Shown: one piece after another, positions 54,306-64,000 of the stretch
How positions within the stretch are numbered: position 1 is the first letter of the stretch
How the letters are laid out: every line of letters begins with the position of its first letter
Assembly (NCBI GenBank): GCA_963793245.1
Contig: CAWBZG010000005.1
Span: forward strand, 62,001 to 126,000
Direction: 5' to 3'
DNA length: 64,000 bases
Source of the DNA: CAXBBB01 sp963793245
GTDB lineage: Bacteria > Bacteroidota > Rhodothermia > Rhodothermales > BA12
Program-made: the position numbers and the translations under genes
Notes under the pieces: generated by a model
Database searches by the model: none
Seen by the model: only the letters and a program-made list of their open reading frames with translations
Told to the model about the DNA's origin: nothing

Positions 54306-55422
54306 ATGCCTTCGGGCCGATCTCGCCTCCGCTCGCTGCTGACGAACGGCGGATTGAGCGTCGCGTCACTGATCGTGGCGCTGGTGCTGGCCGAGGGGAT
54401 CGTACGGCTGGTGGCGCCGCAACATCTGTCGGCGACGCAGTTGGTGCAGAACGAGCGCGGACTGTGGACCAACCGTCCAAGCGAGGCGATTCCGTTTGCG
54501 CACGACGAGCGGCGTGACGCGTACCGGATCACACCGACTGAACGAACGCGCCCCGGTGGAACAGGGACAGCGCAGTCTGTCTTGCTCCTGGGCGATTCGT
54601 TCACGTTCGGCTGGCTACTCGCCGACGACGCCGCGCCGCACACGCTGATCCAACAGGGAATTGACGAGGCGATTGGGAACTGGCGCCTGGAGCGTCCGCA
54701 ACGTGGCGACGCCGGGCTGGGGAGCGAGCGATTACGTCGCGTTTCTCGAGGACGAACATGCGCACTACGATCCTGACGCTGTTCTCATACTGCTCAACGT
54801 GGACGATGTGGCACGCGCCGGTCGCAGTCGGCATTGGCAGTTCACCGCCGACACCATCAGACGAGTGCCCGTACCGCGCAGCGCGTGGAAATACCGGCTC
54901 AACACGTCGCCCCTATACCAAGCGATTCTAACGCACTCCCACCTGCTGCAACTGGCGCGCACTGCTCTCCGCCGTGCCGTTTCGTCGGACGGTGCTACCG
55001 ACGAGACACCCGAAGAACGCGAGCGCCACACCCAACATGCCGTCCGCACGACCAGAGCGCTGTTCGAGCGGGTGGCAGCGTGGAGCCGAGCGCACGACGT
55101 CCCGGTCTTGGTAATCACGACCGGCTGGCACCAACCGCCCTACGATGCTTCGCACCCCGAACCGACGCGGCGCTTTATGGCCCGAGCGGATTCTGTTTTC
55201 CAGTCGATTGGACTGCCGTTCCACGATCCGTCGCCGGGCGTTTGGGCGCAGCGTAGAGATAGTGCCGACGCCTTCGTCATCGCTGGCGACGGTCATCCCA
55301 ACGAGGCGGGCGCGCGGCTGATTGCGGACGGTGTCCTGCCGCTGCTGATCCCCTTTCTCCAACGTCAGCCCTCACTCGGATCCGCGCTCGGGGGGCATGC
55401 TCTGAATCAGACGGAGCGCTAA
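54306..55422 (+). CDS. Membrane-anchored SGNH/GDSL-like hydrolase (frameshifted)
   Basis: An N-terminal transmembrane segment (LSVASLIVALVLAEGIVRLV) is followed by SVLLLGDSFTFGWLL, the block I GDS with nucleophile Ser, and near the C terminus FVIAGDGHPNEAGARLIADG, the block V D-x-H. A further block lies in HDVPVLVITTGWH. The family covers esterases and glycan O-acetyl-processing enzymes, several membrane-anchored like this. A single-base frameshift near 54693 separates NWRLE from VRNVATPGWGASDYVAFLED. The last 51 bp overlap the convergent DUF3999 gene. Start 54306 was chosen over the GTG at 54264. Confidence 0.72.
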
Positions 55423-56718
55423 GACAGCGAGTAACGCAACTCCTGACAGCAGCCCGATCCACAGCAGCCATTGGTGCCATTCGGGGGCGTCGTCGGAGAG
55501 CAGCCGATCCGCGCCGCCCAGGTCGAACGGCTCGCTGATCGTCGGCGCAGTCGGGGCGGCGTCGGTTTCGGCCAGCGACAGGAGCGTGCGGCGGAATGCG
55601 TCGTCGCGCTCACGATCCACATCGGCTACGCGTCCAAAAGCGAGCGTGTACGGCGGCTCTCCCCGCGTCAAGAAGAGCAACCGCGCAGGCGTCCAGCCGA
55701 CTTCGAGCGTCGGCGATTGGCCCAGTGGGGTGCTCCCGTCGGCGGTTTCCAAACGCCAGTAGCGATCCGTCGTCGCGACCGAGAAGGCAGGCGAGCGTAC
55801 GTCTACATCGTCGCGGCGGATGTGGTAGGCAGGCGTGCGGATGCGCGGTATCCACGGGCCGTCGGGCGTCGAGGCAGTTGAGAAGAGGGCCGTGACCAGC
55901 GTGTTGGGATCGTCGCCCAGATCGACCCGCATCCGGTCGATGGGCAGCGCGCCGGTATCGAACACGAAGCCGTTGTCAGACGCGATGGACGACAGCTGAA
56001 GCGTGCGGCGAGCCGGAGCCGATCGGGTAGACGTAATGGCTTCGACGCGTGTCACCAGAGGAGCCGCATCCGGTCCGGTCCACGTCAGCCGGACATAGGG
56101 CGACGTGCGGGGCGGCAGGTCGAGGGTGCGACGAACCAGCGTGTCCCCGCCAAACCGCAGCCGCATCACGCGCTGCTCGTCGCCCCAGCGCGTCCATGTC
56201 GTCAAGTCGTCGCTCGACTCGACGCGGACACTCGTGGTGAAGTCGGCAGCGTCGTCGGCCCACGTCAGGTCGAGACGAACGATGGGCGATTCCAACGCCG
56301 ACGCATCGATCAGGTGCGCCCGAATCGCTTCAGCCGGACGTTCGGGCGTCGGACGAACGCTGACCAAACTTCCCGAAGCCGACCGTCTAATCGTGACGTC
56401 GAGCGCATCGATAGAGGCGTCCGGCCTTCCGCTCAGCGGAAACAGCGGCAGGCGGACACGCGCCGAGTCCGATAGCGCATCGGTCCAGTCTAGCGCGAAC
56501 GGGACGGCCATTCCCGACGCGTCGAACAGGCGCACGTCGGCCAGATCCAGCCGCGTCGCGGTCTGGTAGACGGCGTCCGGCAGGAGCAGCGATTGGACGG
56601 CGGCGTCGCTCGTCGGTGTGAGTCTGACGCCGCGCGCGTAGTCGTCGGGAGATTGGGCGCTCAGCGTCGGCGTGAGCAGGACGAAGAGCAGAAATACGAG
56701 ATGCAGTCGGGCGATCAT
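55372..56718 (-). CDS. DUF3999-family exported protein
   Basis: 448 residues: signal peptide (LHLVFLLFVLLTPTLSAQ), a long beta-rich extracytoplasmic region (VRLPLFPLSGRPDASIDALD, TWTRWGDEQRVMRLRFGG, SPYVRLTWTGPDAAP) and a single C-terminal membrane helix (WLLWIGLLSGVALLAVLALRL). This matches DUF3999, usually found next to DUF2339 genes, as here. Its ATG at 56718 overlaps the DUF2339 stop (ATGA), indicating translational coupling and probably a complex. The frame remains open far upstream, but only because it is antiparallel to GC-rich sequence. Confidence 0.82.
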   Translation of the reverse strand: MIARLHLVFLLFVLLTPTLSAQSPDDYARGVRLTPTSDAAVQSLLLPDAVYQTATRLDLADVRLFDASGMAVPFALDWTDALSDSARVRLPLFPLSGRPDASIDALDVTIRRSASGSLVSVRPTPERPAEAIRAHLIDASALESPIVRLDLTWADDAADFTTSVRVESSDDLTTWTRWGDEQRVMRLRFGGDTLVRRTLDLPPRTSPYVRLTWTGPDAAPLVTRVEAITSTRSAPARRTLQLSSIASDNGFVFDTGALPIDRMRVDLGDDPNTLVTALFSTASTPDGPWIPRIRTPAYHIRRDDVDVRSPAFSVATTDRYWRLETADGSTPLGQSPTLEVGWTPARLLFLTRGEPPYTLAFGRVADVDRERDDAFRRTLLSLAETDAAPTAPTISEPFDLGGADRLLSDDAPEWHQWLLWIGLLSGVALLAVLALRLIQSMPPERGSE

Positions 56719-59544
56719 ACTTCGTCCTCCTTCGGAAGGGGTTCGACTTCGTCCTGCTTGGGCGGGGCGGGCGCGAGGTAGCCGACGCCGATCAGGAAGA
56801 CGCCGACGACCAGGAATGTCCCGATGCGAACGAGCAACGACAGGTTCGACAGATCGACCAGGAAGAGTTTGAGGACCGCCAACCCCAGCAGAATCGCCGA
56901 GGCCTGCCAGACGAGACGACTTCCCTTTCGCGCGGCAATCGTCATCGCGACCACGCCGACAGCCGACCAGAAAATCGTAACGGCTGACTGAAACGTCGAA
57001 GAGGCCATCAATGCGTCGAAGCTGTAGGCGACGCCTGCGTAGAAGTGGACGCTCCGGGCGACGGTCGCGTTGAGCCAGACGAACACCAGCACGACAGCGA
57101 TCCACCCCACTCTCCGCACGTCGACGGGCGACAGCATCCCGCGTTGGCGTCCCATCCGCAGCGTGATTACCAGCGCGGTGATTCCCAGGCCCAACGTCAG
57201 ATCGACCGGGTTCACCAGCGGCAGATAGGGCAACGGCGACGGATCGGCAGACCAACCGACCATCAGCGTTCCCCAACCGGCCACCACGACCAGCAGGCCG
57301 CCCACGCCCAACCCCAAATAGGCACGCGACCACGCGCCGAACGGCCAGAAGCCGGATCGTACAGCGAACAGCGTCGCCAGGGCCAGCAGAACGGGAATCA
57401 GTCCAGCCGGAAAATCGACCCATACGCTTTCGAAGGGCAGCGACCGTACGTGCCACGACGCTTCGATGACGAGGAGGACGGCGAGCAGCCAGAGCGTTCC
57501 GGCGTGGAGCAATCGACCTCGGACATGGTCGCGAAGTGGGGCGTCGAATGCCCACAGCGAGGCGATCAGAACGGCGAGTAGGGCGATCCACGCGATCCAT
57601 CCGCCCTGAGCGGACAGTTGGGCGCTGTCGTTCCACAACACGGTGATGAGCGCAAGGACCGAGACTGGTAGCGTCAGCAGTGCGATGCGGCGAAGTCCGG
57701 GCCAATCCAAGCGCCAGGCCGCCGCCGTCGTCAACGCCCCAGTCAACGCCAGCCAGCCGATGAGGAGCGCATCGAAGCGGTCGCCCGACGCCAGCCGGTC
57801 GACCTGATCCAGGTGCGACAGCGTCCACCAGATCATGCCAAGGGCGATGAACAGCGGCTCGACGATGCGCTCCAACGTCGATAGCCGGTCGCGGTAGTGG
57901 TGGGCGACCCAGGCCGTGAACAGCCCAGCTAGCGAGAGAACGAGTCCGGCGAAATAGGTCGAGTGCGGCTGCATCGACACGCTCATGAAAACGGACCACG
58001 CGCTGCCGAGTAGCGAAACGGCAGCGGCAAGTTGGAGCGCCACTCCAGCCAATCGGAGCAAGACGCGCCGCTGCCGCGCGCCTAGCCAGACCAGCAGCGC
58101 GCCCTCGACGGCCCAGCCGACGCCGGTCCACGTGGCGTCGAGCGCGAACGGGATTACGAGCGTCGCGAAGACCAGCCCCAGCCCGGCGTACGTCTCGACG
58201 AGCAGCCGCAATCGCTCGGGCGAGCGTCGGTACACCACCCAAGCAGCAGCCACGTAGACTAATCCCAATCCCAACGCGCTCCACGCCAGACCAAAAGCGA
58301 ACCCTGAGACGAGCGTCGCCTGAACCGAGAACGCAGCGATGGGAAGGCCGATGACGAGCGTAGAGTCCAGCAGCAGGTCACGGCGGCGTTCGCCAGGCCC
58401 TTCGGATTGGTGGCGCAGGTGGAAGAACGAGACGGCGAAGTAGATCGCGAAGAAGCCGATCAGGAACGCTTGCGCGCCGGGATAGAGCGCATCGGTGTAG
58501 CGCTGCGACATCCATAGGCCGCCCAAGCCGAACGTCGCCAGGAAGCCTGCGACGTGGACCATCCGCCACGGACGATACCACGCCAGCACGAGCACGCCGA
58601 CGTTGAGAACCGCGTAGTAGCTAAACAGCGCCAGCGCGCTGCCTTCGGGTCCGGCTCCAAAGATCGGCGCCGCAAATCCGCCGACTAGGGCGAGCAGCGC
58701 CAGCGTTTGAGCGCCTTGGAGCAGAGCGAGGAGTGCGCACAATCCGGTCGTCAGCACCAACAGGCCAAACGCCACCGTGCTCGGGATCAAAGCGTAGAGT
58801 TGGTAGGCGGCGAAGATCGTCAGGTAGAACAGCGCCGATCCGCCGCCCTGCAACGTCAGCCCGAAACCCGCGCTGCGGTCGCGCATCCGCCAGCCCAAGC
58901 CGACGAGCACCAAGCCTGCCGCCGCCGTCGCTGCGAGGCGCAACTCGATGGGGAAAACGGCGCGCTCGACGGCCAGACTCACCAGGAACGCGAACGCCAC
59001 GAACAGCACCACGACGCCCAGCCGCACGAACGGATTGCCTCCCGTAATCCAATCGCGTGCCGATGCCAGCGCGCCCTCGACCCAGCGCGCTACCTCGGAC
59101 GGCTCGGATACGCTCGCATCGTCATCATGACCTCGCCGCGAAGCACTTTCCGCCGGTTCGTCCCACGTGCGGGCGTCCCAATCGGGCGCCGTCCTTTTCT
59201 CCGATTCGACGGAAAGTGCCCCCTCCCTTTCGGGCAGCGAGTCGATTTCCGGTTCTGGATCGAGATCGACCGAAAGCGGCGGCGGCGTCGGAGCGTTGAG
59301 ACGTCGCCTCGTAGACCTCGTCGCTGGTCTGAGGCCTGCTCCGATCCGAGGCGACTTCTACGACGCGCTTCAGCGTGGCCGTCAGCCGCCCGATGGTCTG
59401 CTCCTGATGCCGCACGCGCTTCCACATCTCCTGTTGGTCGACGAGCAACCAGCCCAGCGCGGCACCTACCACAAACGCCCCAATGCTCTCAAGCATCAGC
59501 GCGGTCAGGATTCCGAAGACGAGAAGTGCGGCGAGGCGTTTCAA
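56715..59544 (-). CDS. DUF2339-family polytopic membrane protein (one frameshift)
   Basis: About 943 residues. The N-terminal part (MKRLAALLVFGILTALMLES, then a coiled stretch WLLVDQQEMWKRVRHQEQTI) is joined by one indel near 59280 to PLSVDLDPEPEIDSLPEREG and on through ARDWITGGNPFVRLGVVVLF to the main body, which carries some two dozen transmembrane helices. The WxTGGNxxVRLGVVxLFxxxAFL entry into the membrane domain is the DUF2339 signature. Function unknown; the family is often next to DUF3999, as here. Corrected length and composition are normal for the family. Confidence 0.85.
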
Positions 59545-59701
59545 AAGCGAGGCGTAGAGGCTACGCTAGAATACCACTGCTCAACGGACGCCGCGCATGC
59601 GTACCGAGCGTCGCCGGAAAAATGCCCGTACCGTCCGAGTCTTGAGGAGTTGGGAGCAAAACTCCTCTGTGGCGGCTTGCCACCTCCCCACTCCAGTCGT
59701 C

Positions 59702-60199
59702 ATGCCCTCCTCTGCTCAACCGTCCGCCCTCGTTGTCGCCATCCAGACGGCACCTGTCGCGCGAGCACCCATGGAAGCCCAGCAAGTCGCCCGGCTCGTC
59801 GCCGGACGTGGCATCGAAGGCGATCGCTACTTCGCGGGCGTCGGGGCGATGTCGCGGTGGCCGGGCGCCAAGCGTGAGTTGTCACTGATCGCGCAAGAGG
59901 ATCTGGAAACTGCCTCTCGTCTCGCTGATGCTCCTATTCCGTTCGAGCAAACGCGCCGAAACGTTCTCGTGGGCGGCGTCGACTTGAAAAGCTTGATCGG
60001 AGTCCAGTTTCGCATCGGCAATGCCCTCGTCGAAGGCGTCGGGCCGTGCCAGCCGTGCGGCTACCTCGACATGGTCGCCGGGCGTGACGACATGCGGCTC
60101 GCGCTGAAAGGTCTGGGCGGATTGCGCGCTCGCATCGTCGAAAGCGGTGACGTACGCATCGGCGACGCTATCGCACCGCTCGCTACGCCCTCGCTATAG
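59702..60199 (+). CDS. MOSC-domain protein
   Basis: 165 residues from the ATG at 59702. The MOSC fold is shown by ARLVAGRGIEGDRYF, RELSLIAQEDLETASRL, then FEQTRRNVLVGGVDLKSLIG and a conserved Cys in GVGPCQPCGYLDMVAG. MOSC proteins handle sulfur or the molybdenum cofactor, as in the C-terminal domain of eukaryotic Moco sulfurase; the bacterial stand-alone forms are mostly uncharacterised. It is divergent from the DUF2339 gene. Confidence 0.85.
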   Translation: MPSSAQPSALVVAIQTAPVARAPMEAQQVARLVAGRGIEGDRYFAGVGAMSRWPGAKRELSLIAQEDLETASRLADAPIPFEQTRRNVLVGGVDLKSLIGVQFRIGNALVEGVGPCQPCGYLDMVAGRDDMRLALKGLGGLRARIVESGDVRIGDAIAPLATPSL

Positions 60200-60211
60200 A
60201 AGCGGCGCTCT

Positions 60212-60724
60212 TTACACGAACCGTAACAGCGTCGCCATCGCGCCACCGTGCAGTCCCTCGTGATGGAGGTTGTAGCGCAGCGCGTCGTCGAGCGTGCCCA
60301 GCGTGATGCCCGTAGAGGTGGGATAGGGATCGTAGGAGGCGAAGCGCTCGGCGTCGTCCGCCATCCGAGCGGGCAGGTCCAGCAGCAGCGCTTTGACCTG
60401 AGCGACATCGGGCGGCGTCGTCCAGCTCTCGGGCGAGGTGCCTTTGCGGTTTTCGGCGATCATCCGCTCGTCGACGTACATCGGCAGGCCCGAGCGCCCA
60501 TAGATCAGCAGTTGCTGCGTGACGACCAGGTGCGCCAGATTCCACAGTAGGTTGTTGCCGAATCCGTCGGGGACGATGAGCAGTTGCTCGTCGGACAGAT
60601 CGGCCAGTCGGCTCAGGTTGAACGCGCGGAGTTGGCGCAGCAGATCGGCGTGCGCGCGGATGAGATCGGGGTTCACAGATTCGGGCTGAAAGAGAGAAGC
60701 CTCCCTCCTACTCGGCGAACCCAC
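60212..60724 (-). CDS. DinB-superfamily protein
   Basis: 170 residues. A four-helix bundle with the typical metal-site histidines: H65 (LLWNLAHLVVTQQLLIYGRS) and H155/H159 in YNLHHEGLHGGAMATL. The DinB/YfiT superfamily includes bacillithiol- and mycothiol-dependent transferases and many proteins of unknown role. A GTG start at 60676 (VNPDLIRAHADLLRQL) would drop a charged leader and is as plausible as ATG 60724. It lies 15 bp downstream of the lipoprotein gene at 60740. Confidence 0.75.
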   Translation of the reverse strand: MGSPSRREASLFQPESVNPDLIRAHADLLRQLRAFNLSRLADLSDEQLLIVPDGFGNNLLWNLAHLVVTQQLLIYGRSGLPMYVDERMIAENRKGTSPESWTTPPDVAQVKALLLDLPARMADDAERFASYDPYPTSTGITLGTLDDALRYNLHHEGLHGGAMATLLRFV

Positions 60725-60739
60725 AACCCGTTCGTGCCG

Positions 60740-61198
60740 TCACCGATTGCGCGTCGGGCGGCGGAAGCGAATGACGACGCGGTCGTCGGCGTCGTAGACC
60801 AGCAGATCGTCGCCCGAGCGGACGATGCGTTCGGCGTCTTGCCAGCGGCGGAAGTACTCGCTCTCCAACTCCATCAGCGGCGACGGACCAGCCATGCGCG
60901 TCATCGCGATGCGCGGCACCTCGACGACGCGTCCTACCTCGTCGAGTCGGAGCGATCCGGTGTATCGGTTGATAAACGACTGCCCCTCGACGTTCTGCGC
61001 GACGCCTGGCCCTAACGTCAGCGTGACGGGGTTGGTCGCTGGAAGCGTCGACAGCCCTCGGTCCGCATCGAGTTCGACCAGTTCCCACGTGCCGTAGGGC
61101 GAGCCAGCAGTGAACTCGTCCTGCTCGTGGAGATACGTCGTCTTGACGCAGGCCGAGAGCAGTAGGACGAGTGGAATCAGTAGTAGCAGGCGGGACAT
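60740..61198 (-). CDS. META-like lipoprotein, copy A
   Basis: 152 residues. Lipoprotein signal MSRLLLLIPLVLLLSAC, then YGTWELVELDADRGLST, the opening of META/HslJ-type domains (GxWxLxxx), and a C-terminal AERIVRSGDDLLVYDADDRV with VIRFRRPTRNR. HslJ-like proteins are linked to stress or novobiocin resistance; the exact role here is unknown. It is paralogous to the next gene upstream (61260), 61 bp away. Confidence 0.65.
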   Translation of the reverse strand: MSRLLLLIPLVLLLSACVKTTYLHEQDEFTAGSPYGTWELVELDADRGLSTLPATNPVTLTLGPGVAQNVEGQSFINRYTGSLRLDEVGRVVEVPRIAMTRMAGPSPLMELESEYFRRWQDAERIVRSGDDLLVYDADDRVVIRFRRPTRNR

Positions 61199-61259
61199 GG
61201 ACGGCAGGGCTGGTAGAGAGGTCGCATAGGACTCTATGCCCCGCCGCCGGGTTCGCTGA

Positions 61260-61691
61260 TCACATGAGGCGGCGGAAGCGGAGCACGTCGCGCCCGATCT
61301 CGTCGTAGATAACCAAGTCGTCGCCCTCGCGCACGACGCGCTGAGCCTGACGCAACTGATCGAGGTAGTTCTCGACGGCTACGGGCTGCCGGCTGCTGCT
61401 CACGCGCGGAGAGGAGACAACGACAGGAATACTCGTCACCGTTTCGCCGTCTAGCGCCATCGTCCCACGATAGTCGAAGCCTCTCGCCAGACCGCTGACG
61501 TTGCGCTCTGCGTCGGGCGAGAGGCGAAAGATGTAGGGCACGTCTGGATTGACCTGCTGGATGCCGTCGCCGGTCTCGAAAGCGACGAGTCCCCAGCTAC
61601 CGTAAACGGAATCGGCGGGCTGATCGGCAGGGGTGGTACTCGCGCAGGCAGAGAGCGTGAGGAGGATGGCAAGAGCGAGTAGGCGGCGCAT
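61260..61691 (-). CDS. META-like lipoprotein, copy B
   Basis: 143 residues from 61691 (MRRLLALAILLTLSAC). The mature protein YGSWGLVAFETGDGIQQV, FDYRGTMALDGETVTSIPVV and AQRVVREGDDLVIYDEIGRD ending VLRFRRLM parallels copy A segment by segment, indicating a tandem duplication followed by divergence. The upstream in-frame stretch to 61799 reads into the receptor relic and is not signal-like. Confidence 0.65.
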   Translation of the reverse strand: MRRLLALAILLTLSACASTTPADQPADSVYGSWGLVAFETGDGIQQVNPDVPYIFRLSPDAERNVSGLARGFDYRGTMALDGETVTSIPVVVSSPRVSSSRQPVAVENYLDQLRQAQRVVREGDDLVIYDEIGRDVLRFRRLM

Positions 61692-61814
61692 GACGGCTGG
61701 GGGCTTAGGAAGAAGGGGGCATGAAGTGCAACGCCCGAGACATCGCGAATCGTATGTCAACGCGAAATGCCCCGACCTCTTGATGAGGAGCCAGCGCATG
61801 TGACCAAGGCGCGT

Positions 61815-61905
61815 GTTGAGAACAGAAGATGTACTTGACGTCCCCTTGCATCCGCCAACGAGAGGCGATGTCCACCATGTTGACGAGGTCGACCGCTGCC
61901 TGAAC
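61815..61905 (-). pseudogene. Relic of a second receptor C terminus
   Basis: The minus strand reads VNMVDIASRWRMQGDVKYIF, then no stop. This closely matches the end of the receptor at 61983 (GSRWRMQLGVKYIF), and at DNA level agaagatgtactt...tgcatccgcca recurs at 61823 and 61986. Only the last barrel strand and some upstream sequence survive, so it is a decayed duplicate of the receptor tail. Confidence 0.55.
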
Positions 61906-61924
61906 GCCTATCCGCAAACGCACA

Positions 61925-61959
61925 GCGCCCCGACCTCTCACGAGGAGAAGCCGGGGCGC
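61925..61959 (-). terminator. Hairpin downstream of the Oar-like receptor
   Basis: gcgccccg (61925-61932) pairs with cggggcgc (61952-61959), extended by partly paired ctctc/gagaa inside, 24 bp after the receptor stop. No T run follows. A degenerate copy of the same sequence follows the relic at about 61767. Confidence 0.4.
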
Positions 61960-61982
61960 AGTGAGCTGCGGATGGCAAAGGA

Positions 61983-64000
61983 TCAGAAGATGTACTTCAC
62001 GCCCAACTGCATCCGCCAGCGCGAGCCAAAGTCCGACTTCTCGGCACCAGCCGGTCCGCCGATGCGATGCGGTCGAGGCGTGCGCGACCGTCGGTCGTGT
62101 AGCCACGGAAGCGTGCCAGTGCGACGTTGCTGTCGATGAAGTTCGACTTCGCCCGCTTCGAGTCCGAGCAGGCTCAGCACGTTCTCGACGTCCCAGCTAA
62201 TCTCGAAGCGCTGACCGGCGACGGTGCGCACTTCTTGGCGAAGGCTGAAGTCGAGGAAGTTCTGCCACGGACCGCGATCCGTATTGCGCTCGAAGATGCT
62301 TCCCTGAGCTGGTCCTGCAACTCGTCACGCGAGCCGATCAGCTCCTGGAGCGCGTTCCAGTCGGCATCGGTCATGTCGACCTGATCGCGGCTGGCGGGGA
62401 TGAAGGCCAGATCGCCTCGGTCGAAGTCGTCGCCGTTGGCGTCGCTGCGCGAGTAGATGTAGCTGATCGGGTTGCCCGAGCGTCCGTCGTAGAGCAGCGT
62501 GCGCCGTCGTGGCGAAGCGGTCGGCGTAGCCGATGCGGTAGCTGGCCGAGGCGAGCAGGCGGTGCTTGAGTTCGAAGTTGCTCGTCGCCAGCGGCGGGTT
62601 GTTCACGTCCAGCCCGACGGCCAGGTCGCGCACGTTCGAGCGGGCCTGGCTGCTCGTGACCGAGTTGATGTCCTTAGCCGTCGAGTTGGTGTACGACAGG
62701 CTGAAGAAGCCGTCGGGCAGGATGCCCTGGTTGATCTTCTTCTGCAGCCTGGACGGTGGCGTTGGTCGTGTAGCCCTCGTCGGTGTTGGTCAGCAGGATG
62801 ACGCTCTGGTAGTCGTTCGAGACCACGTCGCGCCGCCGCGCGGCGCGGCCGTCGACCGTCGACGGGTCGGCGGCGTAGGGTTGGCGGTTGAGTTCCTTCC
62901 ACTGCATCGCGTCGATGACCTCGGTGTAGATCACCTCGGCCGTGGCGACGAGGCCGTTCCGGCAGCGACTGATCGAGCGCGAAGTTGGTGCGGAAGTTGG
63001 TCGGGTTGCTGAAGTCGGGATCCGTCAGGTTGATCTCAGCCGATCCTTCGCTCAGTCCGAAGTCCGACGCCGTGTACTGGTTGTCGGGTCGGCGCGGAAG
63101 TCGATGGCGCATCGTCGCGTGAACACGCTGCCCGCCGAGCGAGATCCGTCGTTGGAGAACGAGTTCGAGATCCACACCGACGGGGAAGCGCCCCGCGAAC
63201 ACGCCCGCGCCGCCGCGCACCTGCGTGTTGCGCTCAGGGTCGATGGCGTAGTTGAAGCCGAAGCGCGGCGAGACGATCACGTTGCCGCCGGGCGTCTCGG
63301 CGTTGTCGAAGCCGAAGATGCTGCTCGAACGACTGCGCCGGAAGCGCGGCGACCTGGACTGGCGTCAGCCCCTGCAGCGCCGGAGAGCAGGCGTCCGCTA
63401 CCCGCCTGAGCCGGGCTGTCGGGGTAGAGCGGCATGTCGAGGCGCAGGCCCAGGTTGACCGTCAGTTGGTTGTTCACCTTCCACTCGTCCTGCGCGTAGA
63501 CGCCCACCAGCCAGTTGGAGAACTCGGCCAGCGGGCGGTCTTCGCCCGGGATCAGCGAGTAGTTGCGCTCGAACTGGCACGCGTCTCCGTTGCGGAAATC
63601 GTCGACGCTGTTGAAGCTGTAGTAGCCGTAGAAGTTGCGGATGAACAGGTTGGCGAAGCTCTGATACGTGTTCTGCGTGCCCAGCGTGATCACGTGGTCA
63701 CCGGCGAAGATGTTGAAGTTGTTCGTCAACTCGAAGATGTCGGCGTCAATGTTGTTGGCACCGCGGAACTGATCCGGCCCGAGGCTGACCGTGCCGCCTT
63801 GCCGAAGCCTCTCCGTCTGCGTCCAGGTCTCCCGCGCCGACGTTGAAGATGTCGATCGAGGGGAACGGGTCGAACTGGAGCGTCGAGGGCTGGCGGTTGG
63901 TCTGGAGGCTGGCGCGGAACTGGTTGGCATAGCGCGCGCCGAACAGCGAGTTGAGTTCAAAAACCGTGCTCGTGTTGGTGTTCTCGCGCTTGTAGTAGCG
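61983..64000 (-). CDS. Oar-like TonB-dependent receptor, C-terminal part (multiple frameshifts, runs off right edge)
   Basis: Conserved Oar/TonB-receptor barrel sequence is spread over several frames: RGGTVSLGPDQFRGANNIDA, FAGDHVITLGTQNTYQSFAN, NWLVGVYAQDEWKVNNQLTV and NLGLRLDMPLYPDSP (63400-63800); FSPRFGFNYAIDPERNTQVR region (63180-63280); FNLTDPDFSNPTNFRTNFAL (62990-63060); MTDADWNALQELIGSRDELQ (62310-62374); and the last strands FEISWDVENVLSLLGLEAGE then WRMQLGVKYIF with its stop at 61983. The terminal Phe is typical of barrel ends. At least five indels are needed, so error-prone sequence is likely, although decay cannot be excluded. The substrate is unknown. The N-terminal domains are outside the window. 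Confidence 0.8.

Noticed and set aside
56719..58284. Long N-terminal extension of the DUF3999 frame (to 970 residues)
   Set aside because: The extension is arginine/glycine-rich and antiparallel-looking, overlaps the DUF2339 gene in another frame, and a signal peptide begins at 56718.

Overview
The window is GC-rich bacterial chromosome, densely packed with housekeeping genes. Four things point to the Rhodothermota/Bacteroidota side, most likely a Rhodothermales (Rubricoccus-like) marine bacterium: a xenorhodopsin, SusC/Oar-style TonB-dependent receptors with an N-terminal carboxypeptidase-like domain, very many small lipoproteins, and start sites without obvious Shine-Dalgarno sequences. There is no phage, IS element, CRISPR array, rRNA or tRNA that I can support.

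Layout. 1-1.4 kb: end of an unknown gene, a pair of REP-like hairpins and a UspA-like protein. 1.4-6.3 kb: a large lipoprotein, proC facing an MltF-like murein transglycosylase (their stop codons abut), and a small lipoprotein. 6.3-11.4 kb (minus strand): a putative metal-acquisition locus made of a His-rich membrane protein, a TonB-dependent receptor, a His-rich lipoprotein, a HupE/UreJ-family permease and a membrane-anchor protein. 11.5-15.8 kb: pdxB, a SleB-type cell-wall hydrolase behind a structured leader, an exo/endonuclease/phosphatase-family lipoprotein and an ECF-like sigma factor. 15.8-18.7 kb (minus): a xenorhodopsin directly downstream of atpD-atpC. 18.9-25.7 kb: SRPBCC protein, small membrane proteins, a GH43 lipoprotein, a zinc-ribbon membrane protein, two glycosyltransferases and a Uma2-like protein. 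25.7-30.9 kb: gyrB and a membrane Ser/Thr kinase. 31-38.7 kb (plus): cca, a PMP3 peptide missed by ordinary ORF cut-offs, DUF1206, DUF192, an opposed SprT-like metalloprotease, and an ABC ATPase/FtsX-type permease pair. 38.8-43.4 kb: hybrid histidine kinase, DivK-like receiver and a STAS-like protein. 43.4-49.8 kb: pentapeptide-repeat membrane protein, rlpA-like gene, nadC and uvrA. 49.9-54.2 kb: sufB-sufC-sufD (minus) with a divergent IscA/SufA carrier. 54.3-61.7 kb: SGNH-type protein, DUF2339/DUF3999 pair, MOSC, DinB and two related META-like lipoproteins. 62-64 kb: an Oar-like receptor running off the right edge.

The most interesting gene is the rhodopsin at 15811-16518. Its diagnostic residues fall at exactly the numbers used for Anabaena sensory rhodopsin (D75, P206, K210, D217), which puts it with the xenorhodopsins, a family that includes light-driven inward proton pumps. 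The most system-like unit is the His-rich TonB/HupE locus.

Quality caution: at least a dozen genes, including nadC, uvrA, sufB and proC, are interrupted by single-base frameshifts, and the last receptor by several. Conserved protein sequence continues on both sides of each break, so these look like sequencing or assembly errors rather than pseudogenes. Short palindromic repeats of several families sit in the intergenic spaces, some inside operons.
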